DNA of 64,000 nucleotides, taken from Piscicola geometra (taxonomy: Eukaryota > Annelida > Clitellata > Hirudinida > Piscicolidae). Positions 1-10,804 of this stretch are shown here, one piece after another (the stretch's first letter is position 1; each line of letters begins with the position of its first letter). The notes under the pieces are model-generated. The model saw only the letters and a program-made list of their open reading frames with translations. It had not been told where the DNA came from and ran no database searches. The stretch lies in contig OX030966.1 of assembly GCA_943735955.1 (NCBI GenBank), forward strand, positions 4,432,476 to 4,496,475. The letters run 5' to 3'. The position numbers were made by a program, and so were the translations under genes.

Positions 1-809
1 ATCAAGGCGGCAGTGGTGCAAGCCTACAAGGGCGTATACCTCGAGCCGAAATCAGCCAATGGCGATGCCCGGTTAACTCATTAATATTCATGAGATTGAT
101 ATGCGAGTGGAGTGTTTTGTTGTACACTTTTGTATGTGTGTATTGAGGGTTGTACTACTAGAGGATAAGTGTGTGTACTGATGGTTCGACTAAAAGAGGA
201 TATTTGTGTACTGAGGCTTGAACTATAAGACAATGTGTGATTGGCTGTCGCTCCACCAATCAGACCTACTTCCGTTTCCATCGCCGAATCACTGACCGTC
301 CTCGCTCTCTCCTGCAACACCTTTGGCCAGCTCATCTCCCTCGATGCATTGGTGAGTCATGATTGGTGTTTGCTCGACCAATAAGAAGTGTTTATATAAT
401 TTATGCATAAATCATCTACCAATCAGATCCAAGAGTTTGTCACGTGTGGCAGTATAACTGATGGAGTGATCAAGGTTGATGAAAAATTTATTTAATTCTT
501 CTATCATTCAATCCATTTTATTTATCCTCTCTTTTATGGCGATAAGTTATTCGTTTTATAATTAGTTTATTAGTGTGTTGTTTATTAATTAACTTATTAG
601 TTTTATAATTATTTTATTAGTGTGTTGTTTAATAGTTAAGTTATTAGTTTGTCAATTAGTGGTACCTTTTTGCAGGTGTTGTGGCAGAAGTTCACATTTA
701 GTGGCTCGTCAGGCAAGGAGAAGAAAGTCGCTCTGATGCTGATCCGCTTCATTGCCAGGTGTGGTGGGGAGGGGGCTGCTAGTAGTAGTAGTAGTAGTAG
801 TAGTAGTAA

Positions 810-847
<38 letters not shown>

Positions 848-2542
848 AGAGTGTTAGGTGGGGTTGGGGTAGTGGTAATAGTAGTATAAGTGTGGTGTGG
901 GCAGGTGGTAGTAGTAGTAGTGGGATGGTTGTAGAAGCGTAAATTCTAAAGCGTCTGATTTTCTAGTCCTCCATCTTCCATCCTGCTGCCGTCACTTCCC
1001 ACCCACTCACCCTCCTGTCAATACTTTTCCACCCCCGATCCGTAAAATCTTTTCCCTACAACAACACTCCAACCCACTCTCACACTACCTCTCAACCCAC
1101 TCTCACACTACCCCACAACACCCCAACCCACTCTCACACTACCTCTCAACCCACTCTCACACTACCCCACAACACCCCAACCCACTCTCACACTACCCCT
1201 CAACCCACTCTCACACTACCCCACAACACCCCAACCCACTCTCACACTACCCCTCAACCCACTCTCACACTACCCCACAACACCCCAACCAACTCTCACA
1301 CTACCCCACAACACCCCAACCCACTCTCACACTACCCCACAACGCTCCAACCCACTCTCACACTACCCCACAACACCCCAACCCACACTCACACTACCCC
1401 ACAACACCCCAACCAACTCTCACACTACCCCACAACACCCCAACCCACTCTCACACTACCCCACAACACCCCAACCAACTCTCACACTACCCCACAACAC
1501 CCCAACCCGCACACTCCTACCCTCACACAGTTCAAAGGTCGAAATCATCTTCGACAACATCGACATCATTATCGACACTGCCCTCCCCCCCTCCCACTCC
1601 GACCCCCTCCTTGCAGCTGAGGCCCTGGTCACCCTATCTATGCTGGACACCATTGTGAGTAGGGATGTGCGATTTATTTAGGGAATAATTTTTTTATATT
1701 TACTTATATCTTTTAAACTGAATTTACTTTTTAAATCATTTAAAAATTTATTTGTAATACTTCATTAAATGAATAACACTACAATACAATACAATATATA
1801 GTATTTTATTATATTGTATTGTGTATAAATAAATAAAAGATTATTTTTATTTCTGTTGTGCAGCGCAAGAGCAATGAAGAAAGCCCCTTCCAGCTGCCCA
1901 ACGACCACAAGTTGTTTGGTCTGGTGACCACCATGATGGTTGAAGGTGACAACAGAGATGTTCTATTAAGAAATATAACTGTTTATATTAATCTAATTAA
2001 TAATTTAATAATTGGGTTAGTTGGTTGGTTATTTTCATGAATATTTAATGTGGTTTTGATTGGTCATTATCATCTCCACATCATCATCACCACCAACTAG
2101 GCATGCAACAGCTGGATAACATGAACTGGATTCCGATGAGTCACCAAGCGGTTGTTGCTATTTATAAACTGGCGCAAGGCCCTGACCGCATTTGCGAGTC
2201 GATAATCAGGTCACAGGTCAAGGTTATTCTGGGGGCAGCAGGTTTTGCTGATAATGATGACGAAATAAAGCAGTTATTGAACGGGGTGGATGGTGCTGAT
2301 GACGATGGGGATCAGTTATGTGACGCCACACAAACCATTGGCGGCACACAACAACTATGGGCCACACAAAAGTCCACGCAGCAAGCCAGCCAATCGCAGC
2401 ACGTCATTTTGGCGCCACTTCTCACCCGTTTTCTCTACACAGTGGGCAATGTGGCGCTGCAACAGCTGGTCTATCTCGATCTGTTCGTCTATAATGAACT
2501 GAAGAGGATCAAATGGTGTGTGTGTGTGTGTGTGTGTGCGTG

Positions 2543-2624
<82 letters not shown>

Positions 2625-5600
2625 TTCATTAACGTCTTTAAACAAAAAGAAACACACACACAAAGGCTGAACAGCAAGACTGACAGCAGCACAGCTCCAA
2701 AACAACGCAAGTCCTTGTCTGCCTTCAAAGTCAAGACTGCCAGTCGCTCCAAGGTGCCTGTCTGTGCTATCGGTGCTGAATGCCCGCGGTATTGGGGGAT
2801 GTATTGGTGATGGTTATAGCTGCTCATCGGTAGTGCAGTTGTTCCATGGCTGTTGTGGTAGTTGCGGTAGTTGTGTCATAATTTTTACGGCTATGTTATT
2901 CGTGTTGCGGTCCTGGCATAGAAAATATCGAAGAGCCCTGCACCGACAGAGGGACGACCAGAACTCAACGAGCAACTTAACGGTCGCCTCGGAGAACCAT
3001 GGCGACCAGGAGGAGAACTGGGCGGAAGACGTTGAAGCTGAAGCCGTCTTCAGAGTCACCGAGAAGGAGCTGCTTTATGGTGTGTGTTTTTGTGTGTTTA
3101 TGTGGCGGTTTGTGTGTGTGTGTGTGGGTGTGTGTGTGTGTGTGTGGGGTGGAGTGGGGGGGATATTTATGTGTGTGTGTCAGGGGTGGAGTGGAGTGGG
3201 GGGGATATTTATGTGTGTGTGTCAGGGGTGGATTGGAGTGGAGTGGGGGGGGGGTATTTATGTGTGTGTGTTAGGGGTGGAGTGGAGTGGAGTGGGGGGG
3301 GGATATTTATGTGTGTGTGTCAGGGGTGGAGTGTAGTGGAGTGGGGGGGGGGATATTTATGTGTGTGTTTGTGGGTGTGGGGCTGTATGTGTGTGTTTGT
3401 GGGTGTGAGGCTGTATGTGAGTGTTTGTGGGTGTGGGGCTGTATGTGTGTGTTTGTGGGTGTGAGGCTGTATGTGTGTGTTTGTGGGTGTGGGGCTGTAT
3501 GTGTGTGTTTGTGGGTGTGGGGCTGTATGTGTGTGTTTGTGGGTGTGTATGTGGGGGAGGATGTTAGTTTGTGTCGGTGTGTATGTGTTTGTGTGTGGTA
3601 AAGACATGTGAAGGGGTCATGTGGTTGGTGGTATAGAAAGGGTTCTAGGGTGAATCGTGTTTCAAGCAAAATTCGTGCCCTGGATAAATAACCCAATAAC
3701 CACTCCTATAAATACCCCAAAATGTAGGTCAAGACAGCTTATTGGCCAGTCTCAAGCCAATCGTGGTGGCTATATGTTCTAATCAGGTCAAGTACAATGA
3801 CCCAGATTTGAGTGTCGCCAGCACTTCCGCTCTCTGCAAGTTCATGATCCTCAGGTGGGGGGAGGGGGAGGTGGGAGAGAGGGGGGTGGTGGATGGGTGT
3901 GATCACTTGGGAGAGGAAGATTAGGTGAATGGATGGATGGATTGTTGGGTAGATAGGGGGTGATTTGAGAGGATTATTAATTAGAAAAAAACACCACCAA
4001 ACACCTTCACCCTTCCACTCCCCCTCCCTCCCCATTCAACAAACAGCTCTGAGTTCTGTCAGTGCCACATACGCCTCCTCTTCACCCTCCTCGAACGCTC
4101 CAACTTCCCCCTCGTCCGCATCACCATCCTCAACTCGCTGGCAGACCTGGTCCAACGCTTCCCCAACCTCATCGAGCCCTGGACGCCCAATATATATCGA
4201 AGGTTGTAATGGGGGGGTGGGTGGGTTAGGGTGGAGTGGAGTGGGGTGTGGTGGGTTTCAAATAGGGGGGGGGGGTTTGTACAGGGAGGGATAGAGTGAA
4301 GAAGCCGGGTTTGATGCTTTTTGGAGAAAGGGTGAGAGAAGATATTTTGTTGTGAAAGGGTAGTGTGGAGAAGGTGGGTTTGTCATCGCCATTATCATCT
4401 TCTTCATCGTCATTATCACCACCACTCCAGACTGAGGGATGACTCATCAGAGGTGCGACTAAACGCAGTCCTCATCCTCACCAGGCTGATCCTCAATGAC
4501 ATGATCAAGGTGGGTGTTGTTGTTGTTATTGTTTTTGTTTATGTGTTTTTGTTGTTGATGTGTTTTTGTTGTTGATGTGTTTTTGTTGTTGATGTGTTTT
4601 TGTTGTTGATGTGTTTGTTATTATTGGTATTGTTGTAATTGTTGTTGTCTTTATAGTTGTTGTTTTTATTGTAGTTGTTGGTACTTACCATTCACCCTTC
4701 TCACCAGCAACTAAAACATTAATACCTTCTCTGACCTCTCCCATGACCCACCCACCCACCCTTCCCATTAAAGGTCAAAGGTCAAATCAGTGACTTGACC
4801 TTGAGCATTCTGGATGATGACGTCAGAATAGCGTCTGCTGCTAAGGTCTTCTTCACGGAGTTCTCTAACAAGGTGGGATGAGGGGGGGGGGGGGTAGGGT
4901 TGGAATGGAGGGGGTGAGATGTTTTGGGTTGTTGGGTGGGGTATGATGGGGGGGGGGGTCGGTTGAGGCTTTGTGGGGTTTGGTTATGAGGTATCAAGAT
5001 GGTGGCGTGGGGGGGGTCGGAGAGCTTGGTCATTAGAGGTTTTTATGGAGGAGTTGAGTTAAAGGAGGTGGCAAGGGTGAGCTGATGAATGAACTTTAAA
5101 CACATACACACACACGCACACAACCTCCACAGCCGAACTCGATCTACAACGTCTTGCCTGACATCATCAGCCGACTCTCCGAAGAAACCACCAACCAGGA
5201 GCACGACCACTTCAAGCCAATCATGAAGTGCATCATCATCATCACCATCCCAATCATCATTATCGTCATCTCATCATCATCGTCATCCCCATAATCATTA
5301 CCATCATCATCACCCCTACCCCCACCGCCATCATCATTACCACCATCGTCATCATCATCATCACTTCAGGTTCTTGATAGCATTCATAGAGAAAGACAAG
5401 CAGTGTGAGAATCTCATTGAGAAGTTCTGCCACCGCATCCGAGCCACTGAGTCAGTCTCATCCATCCATCCATCTATTCATCCATCCATCCATCTATTCA
5501 TCAATCCGTCCATCTATTCATCCATATATTCATCCATCCGTCCATCCATCCATCCATCCATCTATTCATCAATCAAACCATTTTTCTATACATTGATTCA

Positions 5601-7060
5601 TTCTTTTACCCATCTATCAATTCATCCACCCATCCATTCTTCTACACATCTATCTCTTGGTCTATCTTTCTATCCTTCTATACATCCATCCATCCATCTA
5701 TCTTTCCTTCCATCCATCACTATCAAAAATCACTAGTATCCCTATCATCATCATCTTCATCATTATCACCATCATCTCCATCATCATCCCCATCATTAAT
5801 TCCATCACTACTATCACACCCCTCCCCTCTCCTCCCCAACCCCCTTTCCCCCACCAGCAAGCAGAAACACTGCCAGGACCTCTGCTACTGCATCTCCCTG
5901 CTGCCCTTCAACGAAAAGTGCATCCAGAAGCTGATGGAGAACTCTTCGTGCTACTATGACCGGTGTGTGTGTGTGGTTGTTTGTGTGTGTGTGTGTGGGT
6001 GTATGTGTGTGTGGGGGGGGGGGGGGGTGTGTGTGTGTGTGTGCGTGTGTGTTTGCGTGTATGTGTGTGTGTGTGTGTGTGTATGTGCGTGCGTGTGTGT
6101 GTGCGTGTGTGTGGGGGGGGGGGGGGTTGAGGTTGGGGTTATTTGAAGAGGGTGTGGGGCTTTGCTGGCTGTGTTGGAGAGGGCGATGGAATGTTTATTT
6201 GGAGGGTGAGGGTTGTTTCAGAGTTTTTTTGGTGGTTGTGGGGTTGGGAGGGGTGGTTATTGTATGGCAGGGAAGTGTATGGCAGATATTGCGGAGTGTG
6301 GTAACAAAAAACCTTTAAAACAACACACTCTTAAAAAACACCCCTCAACAACATTTTTCAGCAACTTATTACAACAACACCCCCACAACAACAACAACAA
6401 CAGGCTGACAGACGATGTGGTGGTTCAGTGTTTCCAGACGGTTGTGACCAACGCCAAAAAGTCCATCAAGCTCGACTCTAAGGTTGCTGTTGCTGTTGTT
6501 GTTTGTTGTTTGTCGTTGTTGCTGTTGCTGTTGTTGTTTGTTGTTGTTTGTTGTTGTTTGTTGTTGTTTGTCGTTGTCATGTGTTACTGTTGCCATTTAT
6601 TTATTTATTTTTTTTTTTTTTTTTTTTTTTTTTGGTCTATACTATTCACAGCCTGACAGACGCATGCCATGTTACAATGGTTCTGAGAACCATGGTTCTT
6701 ATGCGCCAAGGCGCCACTCCACACGACGTACACATCTTTCAATGCATACGTCGCAAACACCGCATCATATACACTAGGTATATGATAGTTCACGGTTGCT
6801 TCCAAGGATTCGAACTGGCAACCTTTAAGTTGCAAGTCCGACGCTACCAACTAAGCCATCCCCGCTCCCCAATTGCTGTTGTCATTTTTTGTTTTCATAT
6901 GTGATTTTTATTTTTTTAACATTTCAAATATATTTTTACATAATTCTTTTTATTATCTTGAATATTTTTACTGGTCAGTCCAATTTTTCTTTTCAATTTA
7001 GCCCACTGCAACAACCTACCACAACACCCATACACACACACACACACTACATCAACCTTC

Positions 7061-7101
<41 letters not shown>

Positions 7102-7346
7102 CAAACAAACACACACACAAACACACACACACAGACATGCGTTGGCGACTTCGAGACGTGGCTGAATGAGCAAGTTGACCGCCTACGCGCCACTAAAGGT
7201 AGCCATGACAACCACAACAACGACAAGCATCATCATCATGACGACGTGGAAGATGAGGAAGAGGCTCTGATTGGAACGTTTGTGGCGTCCAATCAGAGGA
7301 CGTCGTTGTCGAGGAGTGTCAAGAAGGCCAATGGTGATGCAGGTGT

Positions 7347-7443
<97 letters not shown>

Positions 7444-7857
7444 TGTGTGCTGGTTTGAAGGCCAGGGAAGGCGTTTAAGGGTAGGTCTTTCCTATTGTTT
7501 TTTGGATCCCTCGCTTATTTACTATCATTATTAATTTTACCTTTGTTACCGCCAGCAGGTAAACGAAACAAAAAAGCATCAAAATCACGGGTGAAAAAGA
7601 TAAGGGAGGAGGAGGAGGAGGAGGAAGAGGAGGAGGAGGATGATGATGATGATGACTTCGAAAAAGATTACAATAAAGAGAACAAAGAACAAAGACAGAA
7701 CAAAGGAAAACCCAGCAATAGTGCCAATATGAAGAATAAAAGACAAAGAAGTCCCAGTACTTCCGGTGGGGATGGAGGGAAGGGTGGGAGGAGGGTGGAG
7801 AAGAAAAAGAAGGTGCTGAGTTTGAGTGATGATGATGATTTCTCGTTTGAAGAGTGA
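1..7857 (+). CDS. NCAPD2: Condensin complex subunit 1 (NCAPD2/CAP-D2), C-terminal part, 5' end outside window
   Basis: HEAT-repeat non-SMC subunit of condensin I, acting in the nucleus in mitotic chromosome compaction. Exons read: 1-71, 264-351, 427-474, 676-758, 1531-1654, 1864-1945, 2101-2515, 2666-2753, 2950-3079, 3728-3854, 4047-4202, 4431-4509, 4774-4872, 5133-5227, 5370-5450, 5858-5962, 6404-6482, 7135-7342 and 7559-7857 (TGA). Phases agree across all joins. Recognisable NCAPD2 blocks in order: [78 protein letters not shown]. The last two exons encode the usual disordered tail: an acidic D/E run, a [13 protein letters not shown] stretch and FEE at the stop. The least certain boundaries are the acceptors at 2666 and 2950, in the weakly conserved mid region. 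The N-terminal half lies left of the window. Introns hold many tandem repeats and one SINE. Confidence 0.93.
1060..1515. repeat. ~31-bp minisatellite in NCAPD2 intron
   Basis: About 13 imperfect copies of a unit containing CCCACTCTCACACTACCCC followed by ACAACACCCCAA. The array runs almost to the acceptor of the exon at 1531, so it supplies its pyrimidine/C-rich tract. Confidence 0.9.
2516..2623. repeat. (GT)n microsatellite starting at an NCAPD2 splice donor
   Basis: The dinucleotide run begins with the GT of the 5' splice site after the exon ending at 2515 and continues about 108 bp with a few interruptions (GTGCGT, GTTTGT). Confidence 0.93.
3080..3600. repeat. GT-rich minisatellite cluster in NCAPD2 intron
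   Basis: Starts at the donor after 3079. First come GT runs, then four to five ~50-bp units (GGGGTGGAGTGGAGTGGGG with ATATTTATGTGTGTGTGT), then about seven ~29-bp units (GGGGCTGTATGTGTGTGTTT with GTGGGTGT). Open reading frames across it on both strands are repeat artefacts. Confidence 0.9.
5453..5720. repeat. (CATC)n-type microsatellite in NCAPD2 intron
   Basis: Degenerate CATC/TATTCATC tetranucleotide array between the exons ending at 5450 and beginning at 5858. It is followed by ATC trinucleotide runs to about 5810. Confidence 0.9.
5963..6128. repeat. (GT)n plus poly-G tracts starting at a splice donor
   Basis: GT repeat beginning at the donor after 5962, interrupted by two runs of about 12 G (around 6014 and 6113). 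Runs of this kind are candidate G-quadruplex or Z-DNA formers on the coding strand. Confidence 0.88.
6610..6870 (-). mobile_element. tRNA-derived SINE, full copy with poly-A tail
   Basis: On the minus strand the head carries an A box-like TGGCTTAGTTGG and a B box AGTTCGAATCC, the internal pol III promoter of a tRNA-derived SINE. The body follows and the copy ends in a poly-A (T run at 6610-6633 on +). Flanks CTGTTGCCATTT (near 6588) and CTGTTGTCATTT (near 6875) look like a target-site duplication with one mismatch. It sits in the NCAPD2 intron between 6482 and 7135, antisense to the gene. A close relative lies at 8742-8980. Confidence 0.88.
7021..7134. repeat. (CA)n microsatellite ending at an NCAPD2 splice acceptor
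   Basis: CA repeats with AAAC interruptions run into the AG of the acceptor for the exon at 7135. Confidence 0.92.
7343..7448. repeat. (GT)n microsatellite starting at an NCAPD2 splice donor
   Basis: About 100 bp of GT, starting with the donor dinucleotide after the exon ending at 7342. The next exon begins at 7559. Confidence 0.92.
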
Positions 7858-8342
7858 GCATGATGATGATGATGATTGGTGTTGATGGTATGATGATGAT
7901 GGAAGTTGAATAGATTTTTATTTATGCATGAAGATTGATAAATAAGTTTTTCTGGGTTCAAATACTGAAGCGATCTTGATTGTTTTCATTTGATTAAATT
8001 CTTCATTTTGGTAAGAATAACACATGCACCAAAACTGACTCAGAACTCTCGGCTGACCGATAGACGATGTCCTATTGTTTCATAATTATAATCGTTGTTA
8101 CTTTGCAAGTTTTTAGTCAATTAGTTGGTCTATTCTTCTAGTTTTTTATGTTTAAAACGCCATAGTTAAGACGTGGGATACGACCCGGTGATCGTGATTT
8201 CAATTCCTGCCTTCGCCTAGTTGCTAGTGGGGAGAAAACTGCAACTGCTTCTATACTATACGAAAGGCACAAGAAATAATTAATTAAAGTATACATCAAT
8301 GCTAAACCAATGATTCATTACAATAGAAGCAATAGATTTTAA
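7858..8342. other. Intergenic, NCAPD2 3' flank
   Basis: Starts with the NCAPD2 3' UTR (GAT repeat just after the stop). Around 8157-8300 there is a weak tRNA-like stretch (GTGATTTCAATTCC resembles a degenerate B box) followed by an AT tail with TTAATTAA. This may be a SINE remnant of a second family, but I cannot confirm it. No gene seen. Confidence 0.4.
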
Positions 8343-8580
8343 TTGTTTGTCGCTTCCTCCAGTGACACTCACTACATTGTAGTGTGCCATCATGGACAAA
8401 CTCCCTCCAAGTCATCCTGTTCTGAGCCGCCTGGGACAGCGTCGATGCTCATGTTGAAGGACTTCCGGTCAGTCTCTAGGGTGGATAGACGTGTCAGTTC
8501 GGGACGACCTCCAGCTCTTGGGTAGATCGGGAAAAGCTCGTCTTCAGTATCGGACCCATCTAGAAGGAGAAAAACATGAG
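8343..8580 (-). mobile_element. 3' remnant of a non-LTR retrotransposon reverse-transcriptase ORF
   Basis: On the minus strand the frame reads ...LSQAAQNRMTWREFVHDGT.., which matches the A-x-(D/N)-R-x-x-WR-x-(F/L)-V signature commonly seen at the C terminus of non-LTR retrotransposon ORF2 proteins. Stops upstream in the same frame show that it is dead. The family cannot be assigned from this short piece. Confidence 0.5.
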
Positions 8581-8732
8581 CAAACAGCTCAAGTCTTCTC
8601 TCCTTTATCCTTCTGAAGTTTGTTTCGTTCTTCTAAGGATCTGTAAGAGATCTAAGAATCAAATCTTATTAAAAACTATGAAAATATAATATTTTGTAAA
8701 ATGAAATTAATGTTTCTTGGGATGTAGTGGTA

Positions 8733-8980
8733 TTTTTTTTTGGTCTATACTATTCACAGCCTGACAGACGCATGCCATGTTACAATGGTTCTGAGAACCA
8801 TGGTTCTTATGCGCCAAGGCGCCACTACACACGACGTACACATCTTTCAATGCATACGTCGCAAACCCCGCATCATATACACTAGGTAGATGATAGTTCA
8901 CGGTTGCTTCCAAGGATTCGAACTGGCAACCTTTAAGTTGCAAGTCCGACGTCTACCAACTAAGCCATCCCCGCTACCCA
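8733..8980 (-). mobile_element. tRNA-derived SINE, second copy
   Basis: Nearly identical in sequence and orientation to the copy at 6610-6870 over the whole body, with a short T run (poly-A on minus) at 8733-8741. The high similarity of the two copies suggests recent insertion. Confidence 0.88.
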
Positions 8981-8981
8981 A

Positions 8982-9112
8982 GGTATAGGATCTGATGCGA
9001 TCTAAAAGTGATCAGGTGTGGGATGGGTGCTGCAGAGGGCACCAAGGATGGACGCCAGTGAGTGTCCCCATCATTCGGAAGGATCCAGCAGCTTATGCAA
9101 GAGCCATCGCCA
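8982..9112. repeat. Dispersed repeat, copy A
   Basis: Contains GGTATAGGATCTG, GGATCCAGCAGC and other blocks shared with 12550-12670 over about 125 bp. It lies directly beside the SINE head. It is a fragment of an unidentified interspersed element. A short + frame runs through it but ends soon after, so I do not call a gene. Confidence 0.75.
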
Positions 9113-9276
9113 ACAACTACAGTGATAAACAGTTAGTACAGATGGTAATTTGTAAATGGAAATCCGTGAAGTTTCATGTGTTTTCGATATATTATATGAA
9201 TTGGAAGAAGTAATTTAATCAAGTATTTAAACTATTACATGTTAAAGTTTTATTACTATAAATAATGCTTCAAACT

Positions 9277-9330
9277 GAGCGCTTTTGTTCACTTAGAAAT
9301 GGCGCTATACAAATCATTAGTGATTGATTG
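9277..9330 (+). mobile_element. Retroposon 3'-tail motif (diverged copy)
   Basis: GAGCGCTTTT...GGCGCTATACAAATC...TGATTGATTG: a stem-forming GCGCT pair followed by an ATTG-type tail, like four better copies in the window (10412, 18566, 28114, 36121). Confidence 0.6.
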
Positions 9331-9845
9331 TAAAATAGTAAAATCTTTGAAGATTTTTAATTTTAGAACACCATCATTTTAAAGAATATTTTTTTGCCAT
9401 TATTAATATTTTGTTGAAATATCTTTTTTGAAACATTTGAACAAATAATTATTTTAAAACGTTTAAAGATTTAGCAGTTTTACGATACTTAAAAATTAAC
9501 CATAAAAATGTATTGATTTAATAAATATCAAATATAAATAAAATAGCAAAAAAAGTTTTATTTAATGTCCATTAATAAATTTTTTATAACTAAACATTGA
9601 AATGATGACTAATAAAAAGGATTTGTCAAACAAATAGAAAAAATATTTAGACACGTTCAGAGGATAAAAATGATGTTTATTTGATAATCAATAGAAAAAC
9701 GTAGTTACAGAAGGTATTCAAGTAAATATAAAATCAAATAAATTTAAAATTGTGTGGAATGTGTGTGTGTTTTTACTATATTTCTATAAATAAATATGAA
9801 TATACAGTCTTACACGTACACACATTCACTCGCACACACAATTAG

Positions 9846-9857
9846 TCTATATAAAGA
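9846..9857 (+). promoter_or_regulatory. TATA box of the C-type lectin gene
   Basis: GTCTATATAAAGAG lies about 145 bp upstream of the ATG at 9998. This is a good TATA consensus at a plausible distance for a short 5' UTR. Confidence 0.6.
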
Positions 9858-9997
9858 GGTGAGTTTCATAGATTATCAGAATTCACATTTTACTTGAATG
9901 AGCTTTAGTTTGTAGCATTATTTAATTCATTTAAAGAAATTTAAGATATTTAAAGAATAATAAAAATATTAAAATAACTTGAAATTCCACTGCAGTC

Positions 9998-10804
9998 ATG
10001 ATCCGCTTCAAGTTGATCTCTTGTCTCGCTTGTGTCTTGCTGGTGTCTCTGCTGACAAACGCAGGTAACTACTTGATTTGTCATTTTCGTAATTATTGAG
10101 ACTTTACTTTTAATCTTTTATTTATTCTTTAATGAGATTTAAACATCGAGAATTTATTTGACAGCTTGTCCGAAAGACTTCCACGAGGTTAGTGGAAAGT
10201 GCTACCATGTGCTACCAACGAGAACTCATATAAAGAACCAGCAACAAAATTGTAGGGGTAAAGGTGGATATTTGGCACAAGTGCACAGTCAAGCTGACCT
10301 AGATGCCTTGAAGGAATTGGGAAGATTGAAAAAACCTCCTTTTAAGTCGTGGACTTACGCGCTTCAGTTTGACGGTTGGAGCATTCGTTATTAAATCAAT
10401 TAAATCAAACATGAATTTGAGGAAAAAGCGCTATAGAAATGTATTTGATTGATTGATTAAGCAAGACAAATATAGGTTAAAACTGTTCAACTTTGATAAT
10501 ATCTTTCCCATCAACATTTTCAGGCTCATGTGATACTTTTTGGTTGGGTGGTATAAAATGCAAGAACAAATGGATTTGGACTAAACAAGACATACCTTTT
10601 GGTGCTGAACGAGGATTTCCCAATACCCCAAAATACTATCAAGATCAGTGCTGGCTTAGCGGAACTGCAGTGACTTTTACAAATTGGGGCAAGGGTGAAC
10701 CAGGTACTCGGGAAACTGGCATAGAAATGAGAAGTAACTACGAATGGAACGACAGAGATTGTACAGATAACACTTGCGCCATATGCCAAGCCGATCCAAC
10801 TTAA
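9998..10804 (+). CDS. Secreted C-type lectin-domain protein, complete (about 185 aa)
   Basis: Three exons: 9998-10064, 10165-10374 and 10524-10804 (TAA). All joins are phase 1. Exon 1 is a signal peptide (MIRFKLISCLACVLLVSLLT, then NA). The rest is one CTLD: CPKDF..CYH at the start, a GGYLA block, FWLGG, W.W, NWGKGEPG, YEWNDRDC and a final CAICQ. The calcium/mannose EPN triplet reads EPG, and the Cys normally found a few residues before WND is absent, while extra cysteines occur at SCDTF, IKCKNK and CTDNTC. Carbohydrate binding is therefore uncertain. CTLDs of this size are typically extracellular recognition or matrix proteins. AATAAA lies at 10928. Intron 2 contains a retroposon tail motif. 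Confidence 0.88.
10412..10459 (+). mobile_element. Retroposon 3'-tail motif in lectin intron 2
   Basis: GAATTTGAGGAAAAAGCGCTATAGAAATG followed by TATTTGATTGATTGATT. Shares its core with copies at 18566-18638, 28114-28180 and 36121-36181. Confidence 0.75.

Noticed and set aside
1060..1515. Regularly spaced repeats resembling a CRISPR-like array
   Set aside because: Units are directly abutting with no unique spacers, and the sequence is eukaryotic intron DNA.
6610..6870. Functional tRNA gene
   Set aside because: A/B boxes are present but the cloverleaf is not completed and a long body plus poly-A tail follows, so it is a SINE.
7021..7458. 189-codon frame rich in His/Thr and Cys/Val
   Set aside because: CA and GT microsatellites flanking the genuine NCAPD2 exon at 7135-7342. 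Only that exon is coding.
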